DNA from: Paenibacillus pectinilyticus
GTDB taxonomy: Bacteria; Bacillota; Bacilli; Paenibacillales; NBRC-103111
Direction: 5' to 3'
DNA length: 64,000 nt
NCBI RefSeq assembly: GCF_001700435.1
Contig: NZ_LYPC01000027.1
Location: 1,232,433-1,296,432, forward strand
Part shown: piece by piece, positions 19,440 through 28,517 of the stretch
Position numbering within the stretch: the stretch's first letter is position 1
How the letters are laid out: each line of letters begins with the position of its first letter
Notes under the pieces: model-generated
Told to the model about the DNA's origin: nothing
Seen by the model: the letters and a program-made list of their open reading frames with translations, nothing else
Databases searched by the model: none
Made by a program: the position numbers and the translations under genes

Positions 19440-20306
19440 TTGGATATGACAGGAAATCTAGAACATACGGCAAAAATCTATGGAAAGCTGTCCTTTCCAC
19501 AATTTACGCCTCAATTAATTTCAATGATTCGTACTGGTAGAGTTTATAGCCTTCAACAGGTACTAGAACCTGGAATACCTGTATTTGAAGGCCATGCACC
19601 ATTTAAAATCATGCCACATATCCGGCACTTTGATTCAGATGGTATTTTAGAAGGATCCGGAGGATTTGCTTCAGAGCTTACTATGATGGGACAACACACT
19701 GGGACACACATTGACGCATTGTGCCACTTCAGTAAACGGGTTGGGGACGAGAGATACTTTTTTGGAGGGCAAACCGTTTCAGATGCTGAAAATCATGAGG
19801 GGATCTTGAAGTGGAGCGTCGAACAAATGCCACCAATTATTACCAAGGGGGTACTCTTGGATATACCTAAAGCTCTTGGTGTAGATATATTAGAAGATAG
19901 TTATGCAATTACTGCCGAAGATATCAAGCTTTGTGAAGAGAAGCAAGGAATACATATAACCAACGGAATGTGCGTTTTGACCCGTACAGGATTCTCTAAG
20001 TATTGGATGAAAGAAAACAAACGGTTTTTAAGCAGACATGCAGGAGTCAATTTGCAAGCGGCACAGTATCTAGTTGAGAAGGGAGCAATCGTTGTCGGAG
20101 GCGATACTTCTACATTTGAAGTGCTGCCATCACCAAAACATGATGTCCATATTTACCTGCTGGTGGAACAAGGAGTTCCTATAATGGAATGCCTGAACTT
20201 AGAACAACTTGCCCAGGAACAGGTGTATGAATTTGTTATTATCGTGACTCCTCTTAAATTAAAAGGAGTTACCGCATCGGTTATTCACCCGATAGCAATT
20301 TGTTGA
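19440..20306 (+). CDS. Cyclase-family (PF04199) metal-dependent hydrolase
   Basis: 288 residues with the family's metal-binding signature H86-x-G-T-H90-x-D92 in QHTGTHIDALCHF. The fold is shared by arylformamidases (KynB), isatin hydrolase and polyketide cyclases, which cleave amides, lactones or cyclic substrates. Its place between a glycosidase and a sugar-oxidation operon would fit hydrolysis of a sugar-derived lactone or ester, but that is inference. TTG at 19440 is preferred because AGG at 19428-19430 sits nine bases upstream; ATG 19446 is the alternative. It appears more AT-rich than the GH genes before it. Confidence 0.75.
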   Translation: MDMTGNLEHTAKIYGKLSFPQFTPQLISMIRTGRVYSLQQVLEPGIPVFEGHAPFKIMPHIRHFDSDGILEGSGGFASELTMMGQHTGTHIDALCHFSKRVGDERYFFGGQTVSDAENHEGILKWSVEQMPPIITKGVLLDIPKALGVDILEDSYAITAEDIKLCEEKQGIHITNGMCVLTRTGFSKYWMKENKRFLSRHAGVNLQAAQYLVEKGAIVVGGDTSTFEVLPSPKHDVHIYLLVEQGVPIMECLNLEQLAQEQVYEFVIIVTPLKLKGVTASVIHPIAIC

Positions 20307-20378
20307 GAAGGTTCTGTTGACGAGATAATTTGTACAATATTCAAGGAATACGCGATAAGACTAAGCAGCGTTCAAAGC

Positions 20379-20423
20379 AAAGAAGGTGCCCCCAAGCTTG
20401 CTAAGCTAAGGGACACCTTCTTT
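20379..20423. terminator. Bidirectional terminator between convergent genes
   Basis: AAAGAAGGTG...CACCTTCTTT flank a 25-base loop, giving A-runs and T-runs at both ends. It lies between the cyclase gene on the plus strand and the dehydrogenase gene on the minus strand, and can serve both. Confidence 0.85.
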
Positions 20424-20425
20424 GT

Positions 20426-21439
20426 TTAAAGTTCTATCATGGCTTTAATGACCCTCGATTCAGGTTTTAACCAGCTCTCAAAGTGGTCGGGCATTTCTTG
20501 GAACGAGGATCGATGAGTAATATATCGTTCAACATCGATTTTGCCGCTGCGGACTGTCTCCAATACATGAAGGAAGTCTTCTTTAGTCGCATTCCGGCTG
20601 CCCATCAGCGTTAATTCTCGTTTATGGAATTCAGGATCGTGGAAGGCAATGTCCGACTTCACTAACCCTACGTACACCAAGGTGCCTCCATGTGAAGTGA
20701 ATCCGAACGCGTCCGTCATCGATCTCACATTCCCTGTGGCGTCCAAAACGACGGTCGGAAGTTCCCCGCCCGTTATGTCCCGTAACTGTTCGAGGGGATT
20801 CTCCAATGCGTTAACGGTATGGGACACACCGGCCCAGGCACGGGCAAAGGCTAGTCTCTCATCATTAATATCCATAGCAATGACACGAGCGCCGGCAACT
20901 TGGGCAAATATCATGACCCCTAGTCCGATAGGGCCTCCGCCGATAACGAGAACGAACTCTTCGGAGCAAAGCCCGGATCGTCTTACGGCATGAGCGCCAA
21001 TCGCCAACGGCTCGAGTACTGCAGTTTGATCGAGGGTCAATCCGTCGGTCTTCAACAGGTGAGAAACAGGGATGGAAATTTTCTCGCACATCCCGCCGTC
21101 AACATGGACGCCGAGCACTTTCATATCCGTGCAGCAGTTCGTCTTGCCGTTCCTGCACGCAATACATATGCCGCAGTGAAGGTAAGGCATTATACTAACC
21201 TGGTCGCCCTCACGTAGACCAGCGTCGTTCTCCCCGATCTGCTCAATGATTCCCGCTAATTCATGGCCCAATACGCGAGGATACGAAAAAAAGGGCTGAT
21301 TTCCTTTGAAGGCATGATAGTCTGTCCCGCAAATACCGATTCTGCGGATACGAACGATCGCTTCTGCAGGCTTCGATTGCAGGTCAGGTAAGTCCACTAT
21401 AGTGAAGCGCTCGACTTCTTCACAAATTATTGCTTTCAT
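20426..21439 (-). CDS. Zinc-dependent medium-chain alcohol/polyol dehydrogenase
   Basis: 337 residues. Catalytic zinc ligands are Cys37 (GICGTDYH) and His59-Glu60 (GHE). The structural zinc loop is the four-Cys CGICIACRNGKTNCC. The NAD(P)-binding GGGPIGLG motif lies near 165. This group includes sorbitol, threonine and galactitol-phosphate dehydrogenases. As last gene of an operon with mutarotase, aldose reductase-type and lactonase genes, it probably oxidises a polyol or a keto-deoxy acid of the same pathway (inference). Spacing to the upstream gene is 13 bases with GAGGAGG in the gap. Confidence 0.87.
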   Translation of the reverse strand: MKAIICEEVERFTIVDLPDLQSKPAEAIVRIRRIGICGTDYHAFKGNQPFFSYPRVLGHELAGIIEQIGENDAGLREGDQVSIMPYLHCGICIACRNGKTNCCTDMKVLGVHVDGGMCEKISIPVSHLLKTDGLTLDQTAVLEPLAIGAHAVRRSGLCSEEFVLVIGGGPIGLGVMIFAQVAGARVIAMDINDERLAFARAWAGVSHTVNALENPLEQLRDITGGELPTVVLDATGNVRSMTDAFGFTSHGGTLVYVGLVKSDIAFHDPEFHKRELTLMGSRNATKEDFLHVLETVRSGKIDVERYITHRSSFQEMPDHFESWLKPESRVIKAMIEL

Positions 21440-21452
21440 TATAAGACCTCCT

Positions 21453-22397
21453 CTAGAGTAGGATGTTTAGATTATATTCCGGCAGTCCGCTAACCCAGGA
21501 TTTGTTCTGAATCGGTTGAAGAGTGGCTAGTACCTCGCGCAAGAGAGCCTCGTCGAGGGCCTCATTTGCCCATTCAACATTACGACGGATATTAAGTGGA
21601 TTACTTGTGCTGACCAGAGTAGTAGGGATACGTTCATCCGCAACGGAGAATTGGATGGCTAATTTAGCAATATCGACTCCGCTGCGCGCGCACAAATGAG
21701 CGGCTTCTTTACAGACACGCTTAATTTCCTCGCTTGCAGGATGCCAATCAGGGAGTTTGTTTGTATTCAGAAGTCCCATTGAAAGCGGAGAAGCGTTCAC
21801 TAAACCGACCGCATGACGTTCGAGAAGTGGAAGGATGGATAGCAATGTCGTATCATTTAATGAATAATGGCAGTAAGAGAGCACCACATCCAAGTGGGTA
21901 TGGAGAATGGCTTTCTCCAATACGGAAAGTGGTAGCCCGGATACTCCAGCAAAACGAATTTTTCCCGATTGCTTTAGTTTATCAAGCGCGTGAAATGCGC
22001 CCTCGGCGACTTGCTGAAAAGGAACGAATTCAATATCGTGCAAAAATAGGATATCCAAGTAGTCCGTTTGTAGTCTGGCTAGGCTCTCGTCTACACTGTC
22101 GAGAATGCGCTTTTCTGAAAAGTCAAACTGATCCGAGCCGTAGCGGCCTGCTTTCGTTGACAGTAAGAACTTGTCGCGCGGGAGTTGGGCTATGGCTTTG
22201 CCAAGGACAGTCTCTGCTTTGGTTAATCCATAGTAGGGAGATACATCCATATAATTAATGCCCATTTCGATGGCGGCATGCACGGTTTTTACGCTTTCCG
22301 CATCATCCGTCTTCTGAAATACAGAGCCAAGTGAAGATGCTCCAAAGCTTAATGCGGAAACCTCAAGTCCTGTCTGACCGAGCGTTCTATATTTCAT
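21453..22397 (-). CDS. Aldo-keto reductase, L-fucose/D-threo-aldose (or L-galactose) dehydrogenase-like
   Basis: 314 residues with a complete AKR tetrad: Asp51, Tyr56, Lys82 and His120 (DVSPYYG, STKAGRYG, FLHDIE). The sequence style (YRTLGQTGLEVS, SFGASSLGSVF, KAGRYG) is that of the aldose 1-dehydrogenase group, which converts L-fucose, L-galactose or D-arabinose to the lactone. The start codon overlaps the stop of the lactonase-type gene (ATGA), so they are translationally coupled, fitting successive steps. Confidence 0.83.
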   Translation of the reverse strand: MKYRTLGQTGLEVSALSFGASSLGSVFQKTDDAESVKTVHAAIEMGINYMDVSPYYGLTKAETVLGKAIAQLPRDKFLLSTKAGRYGSDQFDFSEKRILDSVDESLARLQTDYLDILFLHDIEFVPFQQVAEGAFHALDKLKQSGKIRFAGVSGLPLSVLEKAILHTHLDVVLSYCHYSLNDTTLLSILPLLERHAVGLVNASPLSMGLLNTNKLPDWHPASEEIKRVCKEAAHLCARSGVDIAKLAIQFSVADERIPTTLVSTSNPLNIRRNVEWANEALDEALLREVLATLQPIQNKSWVSGLPEYNLNILL

Positions 22398-23242
22398 TTG
22401 ACTACCTCCTTGCCAAGTTTATAGAATGTCTTCGCGTTTTCGCCAAACAAAAGCGCTGTTTCATTTTCTCCCCATGACGAGGAAAGCGATTCCATCAAAA
22501 CTTCCACGACTTGATCATAGTCTGCTGCTAGTAAACAAACCGGCCAGTCGCTGCCGAACATCACTCGTTTAGATCCGAACAATTCCAACACTTTTTGAAC
22601 ATAAGGACGGAAGTCCGAAGTTTTCCAGTTCTTATGATCGGCCTCCGTGACCATCCCTGATAGTTTGCAATAGATATTGGGATGAGCGGAGATTCGACGC
22701 ATATCACTGAGCCATGGCTCCAATAAGCCTTCAACGATTCTAGGTTTTGCCAAATGATTGATAACTCCGTGCAGGCCGGGTACCACGTCCAACAACTCTG
22801 CAAGCGGAGCTAACTGATGAGAGAGAACAAGTAGGTCAATTGGCACGGCCTCGTAGGCATAAGAGCGCAACGCTTCTACAAAGTGGGGATTCAAAATATC
22901 GTTGGCATCGGGCATCTCCTGAATCATGATACGAAAACCGACAAATTTAGGATGTCTACGGAATCGTTCAAAGTGCTGACGGTGTTGAGGGTCGTTTAGA
23001 TCCAGCCAACCGACCACACCGAGTATGGAATCGTGTGATGAGGCGAGGTTAAGAATATAATCCGTTTCTTCTAACGATGGGGCGGCTTGAACGACAATAC
23101 TACCGTTAAGGTGATGATTCCTAAGGTGCAGATTCAAATCCTCAGGGCCGAAATCGCGATATAATACCTTAAGATCTGGAACGATCCAACCGTAATCGCC
23201 TCGTTCTACCTTCCAGTAATGCTGATGTGCATCAATTCTCAT
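22394..23242 (-). CDS. Amidohydrolase-2 family lactonase (L-fuconolactonase/rhamnonolactonase-like)
   Basis: 282 residues. Begins MRIDAHQHYW, with the D4-x-H6-x-H8 metal site of PF04909. WLDLNDP, HGVINHLAKP and the C-terminal FGSDWPVC with its catalytic Asp are typical of sugar-1,4-lactone hydrolases. Its expected substrate is the lactone made by the neighbouring AKR. It overlaps the mutarotase gene by 11 bases and the AKR gene by four. Confidence 0.83.
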   Translation of the reverse strand: MRIDAHQHYWKVERGDYGWIVPDLKVLYRDFGPEDLNLHLRNHHLNGSIVVQAAPSLEETDYILNLASSHDSILGVVGWLDLNDPQHRQHFERFRRHPKFVGFRIMIQEMPDANDILNPHFVEALRSYAYEAVPIDLLVLSHQLAPLAELLDVVPGLHGVINHLAKPRIVEGLLEPWLSDMRRISAHPNIYCKLSGMVTEADHKNWKTSDFRPYVQKVLELFGSKRVMFGSDWPVCLLAADYDQVVEVLMESLSSSWGENETALLFGENAKTFYKLGKEVVK

Positions 23243-23669
23243 GAGGAATTACGCCCTTCTTCAGAATTACATTGGCATATAAAGCGGATTCTCCAGTTGC
23301 AACAACGGCATAGGCTTTGGAGGCACGTTCATAAAAGGCGAAGCGTTCTACCATGTCGAAAGGCTCAGCGATACCGCTATGCTTTTGAATCAATTGTTGG
23401 TAACGCTCCCAAATTGGCGTTTCAACAGGGTCGCCCGGAAGGACATCCATCAAGGCAGCAGGCCGTTCCACATAACGGTCCAGTGGGAAAAGGGGCAAGA
23501 TTGCTTCGAGAAGATCCGGTATGGGATGCCCATCGCAGCGGACCAGTCGGTTAGCGATACTTGCCGCGGGAAAGTTGGCGTCAGCAAGAACAATTTCGTC
23601 GCCATGCCCCATCTCCATTAAAATCTTCAGCAGTTCTGGTGATATTACTCGAGGAATTCCAATCAGCAT
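23232..23669 (-). CDS. fucU: L-fucose mutarotase (FucU/RbsD family)
   Basis: 145 residues, the FucU length. Begins MLIGIPRVISPELLKILMEM with the family's His22-Gly-Asp24 motif (MGHGDEIVLADANFP), and ends with the conserved ESALYANVILKKGV block. FucU interconverts the anomers of L-fucose and related sugars so that they fit the next enzyme. First gene of the minus-strand operon, with a strong AAGGAGG ribosome site, transcribed away from the AraC regulator. Confidence 0.88.
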   Translation of the reverse strand: MLIGIPRVISPELLKILMEMGHGDEIVLADANFPAASIANRLVRCDGHPIPDLLEAILPLFPLDRYVERPAALMDVLPGDPVETPIWERYQQLIQKHSGIAEPFDMVERFAFYERASKAYAVVATGESALYANVILKKGVIPHEN

Positions 23670-23791
23670 ATGATAACCTCCTTCTTGTATAGTTATATTA
23701 TCATCTTTTAAATGGATATTTAATGGCGAATAATTGCGGAAATGTGCTATATTTTGATGTGTATATAGAAATCAGTGAAAAGAGTGGAAAA

Positions 23792-24676
23792 ATGATGGAG
23801 CAACCTTTACGCAAATCGTTTTTTAATGATCCCATGTTTCCGTTTGAAATGGTTTACAGGGATCGAAAATCCCCTCAGCATGAACTTCCCGAGCATCTTC
23901 ATGACCGCTATGAGTTAGTTTACATTTACGAAGGTCGAGGAACATTTTTACTTAATCACAACTTTTATGATATGAGTGAGGGGGATCTCTTTGTTATTCC
24001 AGGAAACACCATCCATCGAGCTTTTCCAGACACAGAGGTCCCAGTTTTGTCGACAGCGTTATTTTTTTCTCCATCTCTGGTAAGGATACCCTCTCTAGGG
24101 GACACTCATTTCATACTAAGTAGTTTTGAATGGGCAAGAAAACGAAGAAAGTATAAGGTAAATATTCCGGAGGCCTTGCGGGGCACCTTTATGTCGATTA
24201 TCGAACAGATTAAGATGGAATTAGAGGATAGAAAAAGCGGGTATAAGCACGCGATTTGCCTTCAACTTCAATTTCTACTATTGCAATTGAACCGGCTCAT
24301 GTCTCAAGTGCAATCCGAAACCGAAGATCCCGTTCATTCAGTTCCTCAATGGATGCAAAGCTTGCTGCTATTCATCGATCTACATCATACTGAGAACGAT
24401 TTGTGCTTAACGACTCTTTCAAAGCGTGCATCAGTATCCACGTCACATCTATCACGTGCCTTTAAACAATACACAGGTATAAGTGTGATCGACTATGTGA
24501 ATGCAAAGAGAATCGCCAACACCAAGGAGATGCTTCTGACAAGCGATAGTTCTTTGGAGATTATTGCCCAAAAATGTGGTTTTGAGAGTCTTTCTCACTT
24601 CCATCGACTGTTTAAGTTGCTTACTGGAGTAACTCCGGGTGCTTATCGTCGTGGGAATCAACTCTTTAAGGGATGA
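23792..24676 (+). CDS. AraC-family regulator with cupin sensor domain
   Basis: The frame is open from 23723, but ATG 23792 (or 23795), behind GTGGAAAA, gives the usual start (MMEQPLRKSFF) and 294 residues. An N-terminal cupin (HELPEHLHDRYELVYIYEG, GDLFVIPGNTIHRAFP) binds the sugar effector. The C-terminal double helix-turn-helix runs from about LSKRASVSTSHLSRAFKQYTG to CGFESLSHFHRLFK. Divergent from the fucU operon across about 120 bases, it is the likely local activator of that operon. Confidence 0.87.
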   Translation: MMEQPLRKSFFNDPMFPFEMVYRDRKSPQHELPEHLHDRYELVYIYEGRGTFLLNHNFYDMSEGDLFVIPGNTIHRAFPDTEVPVLSTALFFSPSLVRIPSLGDTHFILSSFEWARKRRKYKVNIPEALRGTFMSIIEQIKMELEDRKSGYKHAICLQLQFLLLQLNRLMSQVQSETEDPVHSVPQWMQSLLLFIDLHHTENDLCLTTLSKRASVSTSHLSRAFKQYTGISVIDYVNAKRIANTKEMLLTSDSSLEIIAQKCGFESLSHFHRLFKLLTGVTPGAYRRGNQLFKG

Positions 24677-25039
24677 GAGTGATTGTTTAAACAAAGCGTT
24701 TGGGCTAGGTTTTGTAAAAACGAATTTCTGTTATGAAATCTCGGAATTCTATAAGGAAATGGATTGAGTTTAATAGAATGTGTTTGAAGTACTACTTCAA
24801 ACATTACTCTTGCCCGAAGACAAACTGCTTATCTATGTAGTTGCAGCAAGAGTCGGACTTAGAAAGTGTCGGTTATCTGAACGAAGCGGGACAGTGGATG
24901 CTAAATCTGAAGCTTTTATAGCGTAGTTAAGCAATTCATGCGATAACCTTTCCTCATTTTTTGTTATATGAATCAATTTCATAACGTTTTTAAATGATGC
25001 TTGTGTTATCCGAAGTTTGACGGTCTATTTTTAAAAAAA
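24677..25039. other. Non-coding stretch with a 21-base palindrome
   Basis: No credible ORF. GTTTGAAGTA, a central C, then TACTTCAAAC form a perfect palindrome at 24782-24802, possibly an operator or terminator-like element behind the regulator gene. A short open stretch near 24850-24920 (LESVGYLNEAGQWML) might be gene debris but matches nothing I recognise. Confidence 0.4.
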
Positions 25040-25508
25040 TTAAGCCACAGCCTTGTGAGATTGGCTCTTTCTAACACGGTCTACTTTTAATTTGCATGCT
25101 GTATAGACTAAACAAGATAACTGAAAGTCTACGCTTGCTAGTTTTCCTCGATGGCGGATAATATTGAACTTTCTGGCATTCTCCATCGTTAAACGGACAG
25201 CTCCCACATACCTTTGGTGACGTGTACTTGAGCGTTTCATACTTTGGATCAAAACTATCGTACCTGTAGCTCTTTCCTTCTTTGCAGGTAGGGCGAAAAT
25301 ACTTATCTTTACCTTCGAGGGGTTGTTCATTTCGTTTGTTGTAATCGATGAGTGCAGAAGCTCCCAGGGCCTGTGCTTGCTGGTAAATGGGTGCGAGATC
25401 GTAGCCTGCATCTGCAAGCACGTAATCCACCTTGAAATAGGGATGAAACTCCGTCAACAATTTGAGTAAGGGAATCGCAAAGTTCATGAATATTGATACA
25501 ATAAACAT
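25040..25508 (-). pseudogene. Relic of a DDE transposase, C-terminal part, frameshifted
   Basis: On the minus strand, LADAGYDLAPIYQQAQALGA and IDYNKRNEQP, then the SFDPKYETLKYT and CGSCPF blocks, are the C-terminal half of a DDE transposase (IS4/IS1182-like). A second frame supplies FNIIRHRGKLASVDFQLSCL, then VYTACKL, the usual tail, so at least one frameshift or small deletion lies near 25160-25200. The N-terminal half is absent. Its 5' side abuts the truncated gene on the other strand, as if the insertion cut that gene. Confidence 0.72.
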
Positions 25509-25994
25509 TGGAAATCAGTAAATAAAATATTTTCTCGTGAATATTTTTGGCATCAAGCATATATTGACTACCGATCGGAACTTGAACAAGAAGAAGATAA
25601 ATATAGCGAACTGTTAGATACTACTTTGGAATATCTATGGGAGAAGGACTATGATAATTCTATTGAGGAGTCTGTTAGTTATTTAATGCCCTCAGAATTT
25701 ATTGTAAAGAAACTTGGATTACAGCAAGGTCAAGAGGGGTATTGGTTTGACAATGATGGAAAATTGATTTGTTTTAATTTGGCATTGGAAGGTTATAATA
25801 CTGGATTATTATTAGAAAAAGAAGCGTTAGCAAAGTTACTTTCAGATAATCAATTAGCATTAATTTGGGATATTTATATTGAAAAAGTTGCAAATAAGGA
25901 ACTTCATGAATGGAGGACTGTTGCAGAAGAGAAAGATGGCATTATAGAAGTTGTTAATAAATACGGAGAAGATACGTGGAAACTAAATAATTAA
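25497..25994 (+). pseudogene. C-terminal fragment of a larger unknown protein
   Basis: The frame is open from 25497, well before its first ATG at 25626, and reads smoothly through (FSREYFWHQAYIDYRSELEQ). The gene has therefore lost its 5' end at the transposase relic. The remaining 165 residues are acidic with no motif I recognise. The tail (LLEKEALAKLLSDNQLALIW..YIEKV) is loosely like the ends of some large ATPases found in defence islands. That is only an impression; function unknown. It appears clearly more AT-rich than the sugar genes. Confidence 0.55.
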
Positions 25995-26160
25995 TTTTTT
26001 ATGAATAAGAGAAATACAAGTAATAAATGTGGGTCTCTATATAAGAGAAGATGTGGGGCGAGGCTGTAAAATAATTTGGATAAACCGCTGTAGCGGTGGT
26101 TAAAACCATAAACCCAACATTTGTGTTCTTATCCATGCTTTTCGATTAGACTACTCCTGT

Positions 26161-26201
26161 CTTAAAATGACCATGCAGTTTTACTGCTAAATCATTTTAA
26201 G
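26161..26201 (+). promoter_or_regulatory. Hairpin sequestering the ribosome site of the recombinase gene
   Basis: CTTAAAATGA and TCATTTTAAG form a perfect 10-bp stem, with an inner GCAG/CTGC stem. The right arm overlaps AAGGAG (26199-26204), the ribosome site for ATG 26212, so folding would damp recombinase translation. Confidence 0.55.
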
Positions 26202-26211
26202 GAGAACAGCC

Positions 26212-27087
26212 ATGGACAACAATGAACAAGTTTTGTCACGTTTAAGGGAAGACATCCTGCTTCGGGGGTTGTCGAAGAACACACTGGAAAGTTATACACT
26301 GAATGCGCGCATTTTTTTGACGTATTGTAATCGTCCGGTGGACGAACTTGATGTAGAGGACATTCGTAAGTTTTTGCAATACTTGATTCAAGAAAAGAAA
26401 TCTTCACCTGCAACCGTAAATACGTACAGTGCAGCCATCCGGTTTCTCTTTGCCGTTACGTGGAATCGCACACTGAATTATCTTCAGATCCCACAACAGA
26501 AAAAGCGTAAGAGCATCCCCGAATTACTAACGAGAGAAGAAGTTTCGGCCATTATGACTGGTTGCGACAACATCAAGCACAAGGCCATGCTCATGGTGGT
26601 TTACAGTTCGGGCCTACGTGTCAGTGAAGCCGCGGCGCTCAAAATCCAGCATATCGATTCCAAAACCATGCGGGTGTTTGTTGGATGTGGCAAAGGCGGC
26701 AAGGATCGATTCACCTTGCTTTCGGAAACTTGCCTTCATGTGCTGCGTGAATATTGGAAAGTGTATCGCCCACAGCACCCGGAAGGCTGGCTTTTCCTCG
26801 GAACGAATAAGGTCACTCCCATCACTTCCGCCGGCATCAAGAATGCCTTCTACAAGAAACGAACGAAAATTGCTAAAGATGTATCCGTTCATACGCTGCG
26901 TCATTCCTTTGCCACGCATTTGCTTGAAGATGGCGCCTCACTCTTACAGATTAAAGAATTGCTAGGCCATGCTCATATTCAGTCTACGACGATTTACCTG
27001 CACTTGGCCAACGTCACTTCAGGTCTGAAAAGTCCGTTGGATCATTCCACGATAATGTCACAACCATCGGTTATTTGCCATGGTTGA
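26212..27087 (+). CDS. Tyrosine recombinase (XerC/D-like) of an IS91-type element
   Basis: 291 residues with an N-terminal SAM-like DNA-binding domain (LSKNTLESYTLNARIFLTYC) and a full catalytic set: Arg136 (SGLRVSEAA), His227 and Arg230 (HTLRHSFATHLL), His253 (LLGHAHIQSTT), Tyr262 (IYLHL region). Paired upstream of an IS91-type transposase, which it overlaps by eight bases, as in other IS91-group elements that carry an integrase-like accessory gene. Intact, so it might still act on other copies even though the transposase is broken. It is probably not the prophage integrase. Confidence 0.85.
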   Translation: MDNNEQVLSRLREDILLRGLSKNTLESYTLNARIFLTYCNRPVDELDVEDIRKFLQYLIQEKKSSPATVNTYSAAIRFLFAVTWNRTLNYLQIPQQKKRKSIPELLTREEVSAIMTGCDNIKHKAMLMVVYSSGLRVSEAAALKIQHIDSKTMRVFVGCGKGGKDRFTLLSETCLHVLREYWKVYRPQHPEGWLFLGTNKVTPITSAGIKNAFYKKRTKIAKDVSVHTLRHSFATHLLEDGASLLQIKELLGHAHIQSTTIYLHLANVTSGLKSPLDHSTIMSQPSVICHG

Positions 27088-28208
27088 ATTACAAGATATT
27101 TTTTTGGCCAATGGTTCTGCCTATCGGCTCGATCACTCTCTTTATCTCGATCAGTTGAAGGTCATGCGCGCCATTGAAAGCTGTCGGACGGCCGCTTTGG
27201 GTGGACATATAGATGCATGCGACAACTGCGATTTCACGCGAATTTCTTACAACTCTTGCCGAAATCGTCATTGCCCCAAGTGCCAAACATTACAGAAAGA
27301 ACGCTGGATTGAAGCCCGAAAAGAGGATTTGCTGAATGTGGGCTATTTCCATGTGGTATTTGCCGGATCAGTTGAATCCGGTAGCCTACCAAAATCAACG
27401 AGTGGTGTATGACCTGTTATTTAAGGCCGCAGCCGAAACCTTATCCGAGCTTGCAGCTAATCCCAAGTATTTAGGTGCGCAAATTGGCTTTACCTCGATC
27501 CTCCATACCTGGGGACAAAACCTGATGCATCATCCACATCTTCATTGCATTGTCCCAGGCGGAGGTTTGAATACGTCCGGTAAATGGGTTCACGCAAGAA
27601 AGAGGTTTTTTATCCCTGTAAAGGTGCTATCCCGGAAATTCAGAGGGAAATTTTTATATTATCTGAAGCAGGCCAAACTCGACTATTACGGTTCTATTGC
27701 TGATCTGAAAGATCAGGAGAGATTCAATGAACTGATGTCTTCACTGTATCAGAAAGAATGGATCGTTTATTGCAAGCCCCCCTTTAAAAACGCGGGTTGT
27801 GTCGTGGAATATCTGGGGAGATATACCCACCGCGTTGCCATATCGAATAACCGGATCCTGAAACTTGAGGATGGTGCAGTGATATTCAAATGGCGTGACT
27901 ACAAGGATAGCAATAAACAGAAAGAGATGAAGGTAACAACAGAAGAATTTATTCGTCGCTTTCTGATTCATGTACTGCCTACCGGATTTACAAGAATTCG
28001 ACATTACGGATTACTCAGCCCCCGTAATAAAACAACCAAGCTCAAATTGTGCAAAAAACTTACTAAAACCAAGATTAGCGATACGCCGAAAGTGAAATTG
28101 TCCACCATGGAATTATTTAAAAAGCTGACGGGTAAAGATATTAACCTTTGCCCTTGCTGTGGTGTCGGCCATATTAGTCGAGCTTCACCTGAAGAGGAAA
28201 TTGCATAA
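27080..28208 (+). pseudogene. IS91-family transposase, frameshifted near residue 95
   Basis: The first frame (27080-27412) carries the N-terminal zinc-binding domain (CDNCDFTRISYNSCRNRHCP, then KCQ). The second (27336-28208) carries the HUH transposase core with HHPHLHCIVPGGG and the YLGRYTHRVAIS block. The frames meet at about 27358: VVF followed by PDQLNP, where intact relatives read VVFTLP or similar. The loss of Thr-Leu fits a 5-base deletion. Without both halves joined, the enzyme should be inactive. Confidence 0.82.
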
Positions 28209-28402
28209 GTATAAAATTGCCGCTTGATTGGGGAGGGGGAAGCTACGTTTAAATGAGCAGTTTTGATGTACTTGGGGCTCATTATTTTTGTACTTCAGCT
28301 TAGCTCATTAGAAATATAAGGTTTTCGAGAGCAGTATGTCCTTCTTTGATTACCCATAGTAGTAACCCACCGCAGTTTAGTCCAATAGAATTATCCAAAG
28401 TC

Positions 28403-28432
28403 AGCTCCTGCCTCTAAGGAGCTCATTTTTTT
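28403..28432 (+). terminator. Rho-independent terminator
   Basis: AGCTCC pairs with GGAGCT around a 9-base loop, followed by CATTTTTTT. It lies between the IS91-like and IS256-like elements. The rest of 28209-28517 shows no gene. Confidence 0.7.
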
Positions 28433-28517
28433 GTCATGACTTTCGATAATTCTCTACTCATTGTGTAAACTCTCAAACTTATTAAAATAGAATTACTAGG
28501 AAGGGTTGGGAGAACAC

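Larger units (their letters stand above)
26100..28230 (+). mobile_element. IS91-like element with a tyrosine-recombinase gene (defective)
   Basis: A recombinase gene overlaps by eight bases an IS91-type transposase gene that is split by a frameshift. Ends are not resolved: IS91 elements lack terminal inverted repeats, so limits are approximate. The left flank carries short hairpins (ACCGCT-GT-AGCGGT near 26083-26096). Confidence 0.65.

Noticed and set aside
24782-24802. 21-base palindrome as a prophage or IS end
   Set aside because: No partner repeat or target duplication was found nearby; it stays an unexplained palindrome behind the AraC-type gene.
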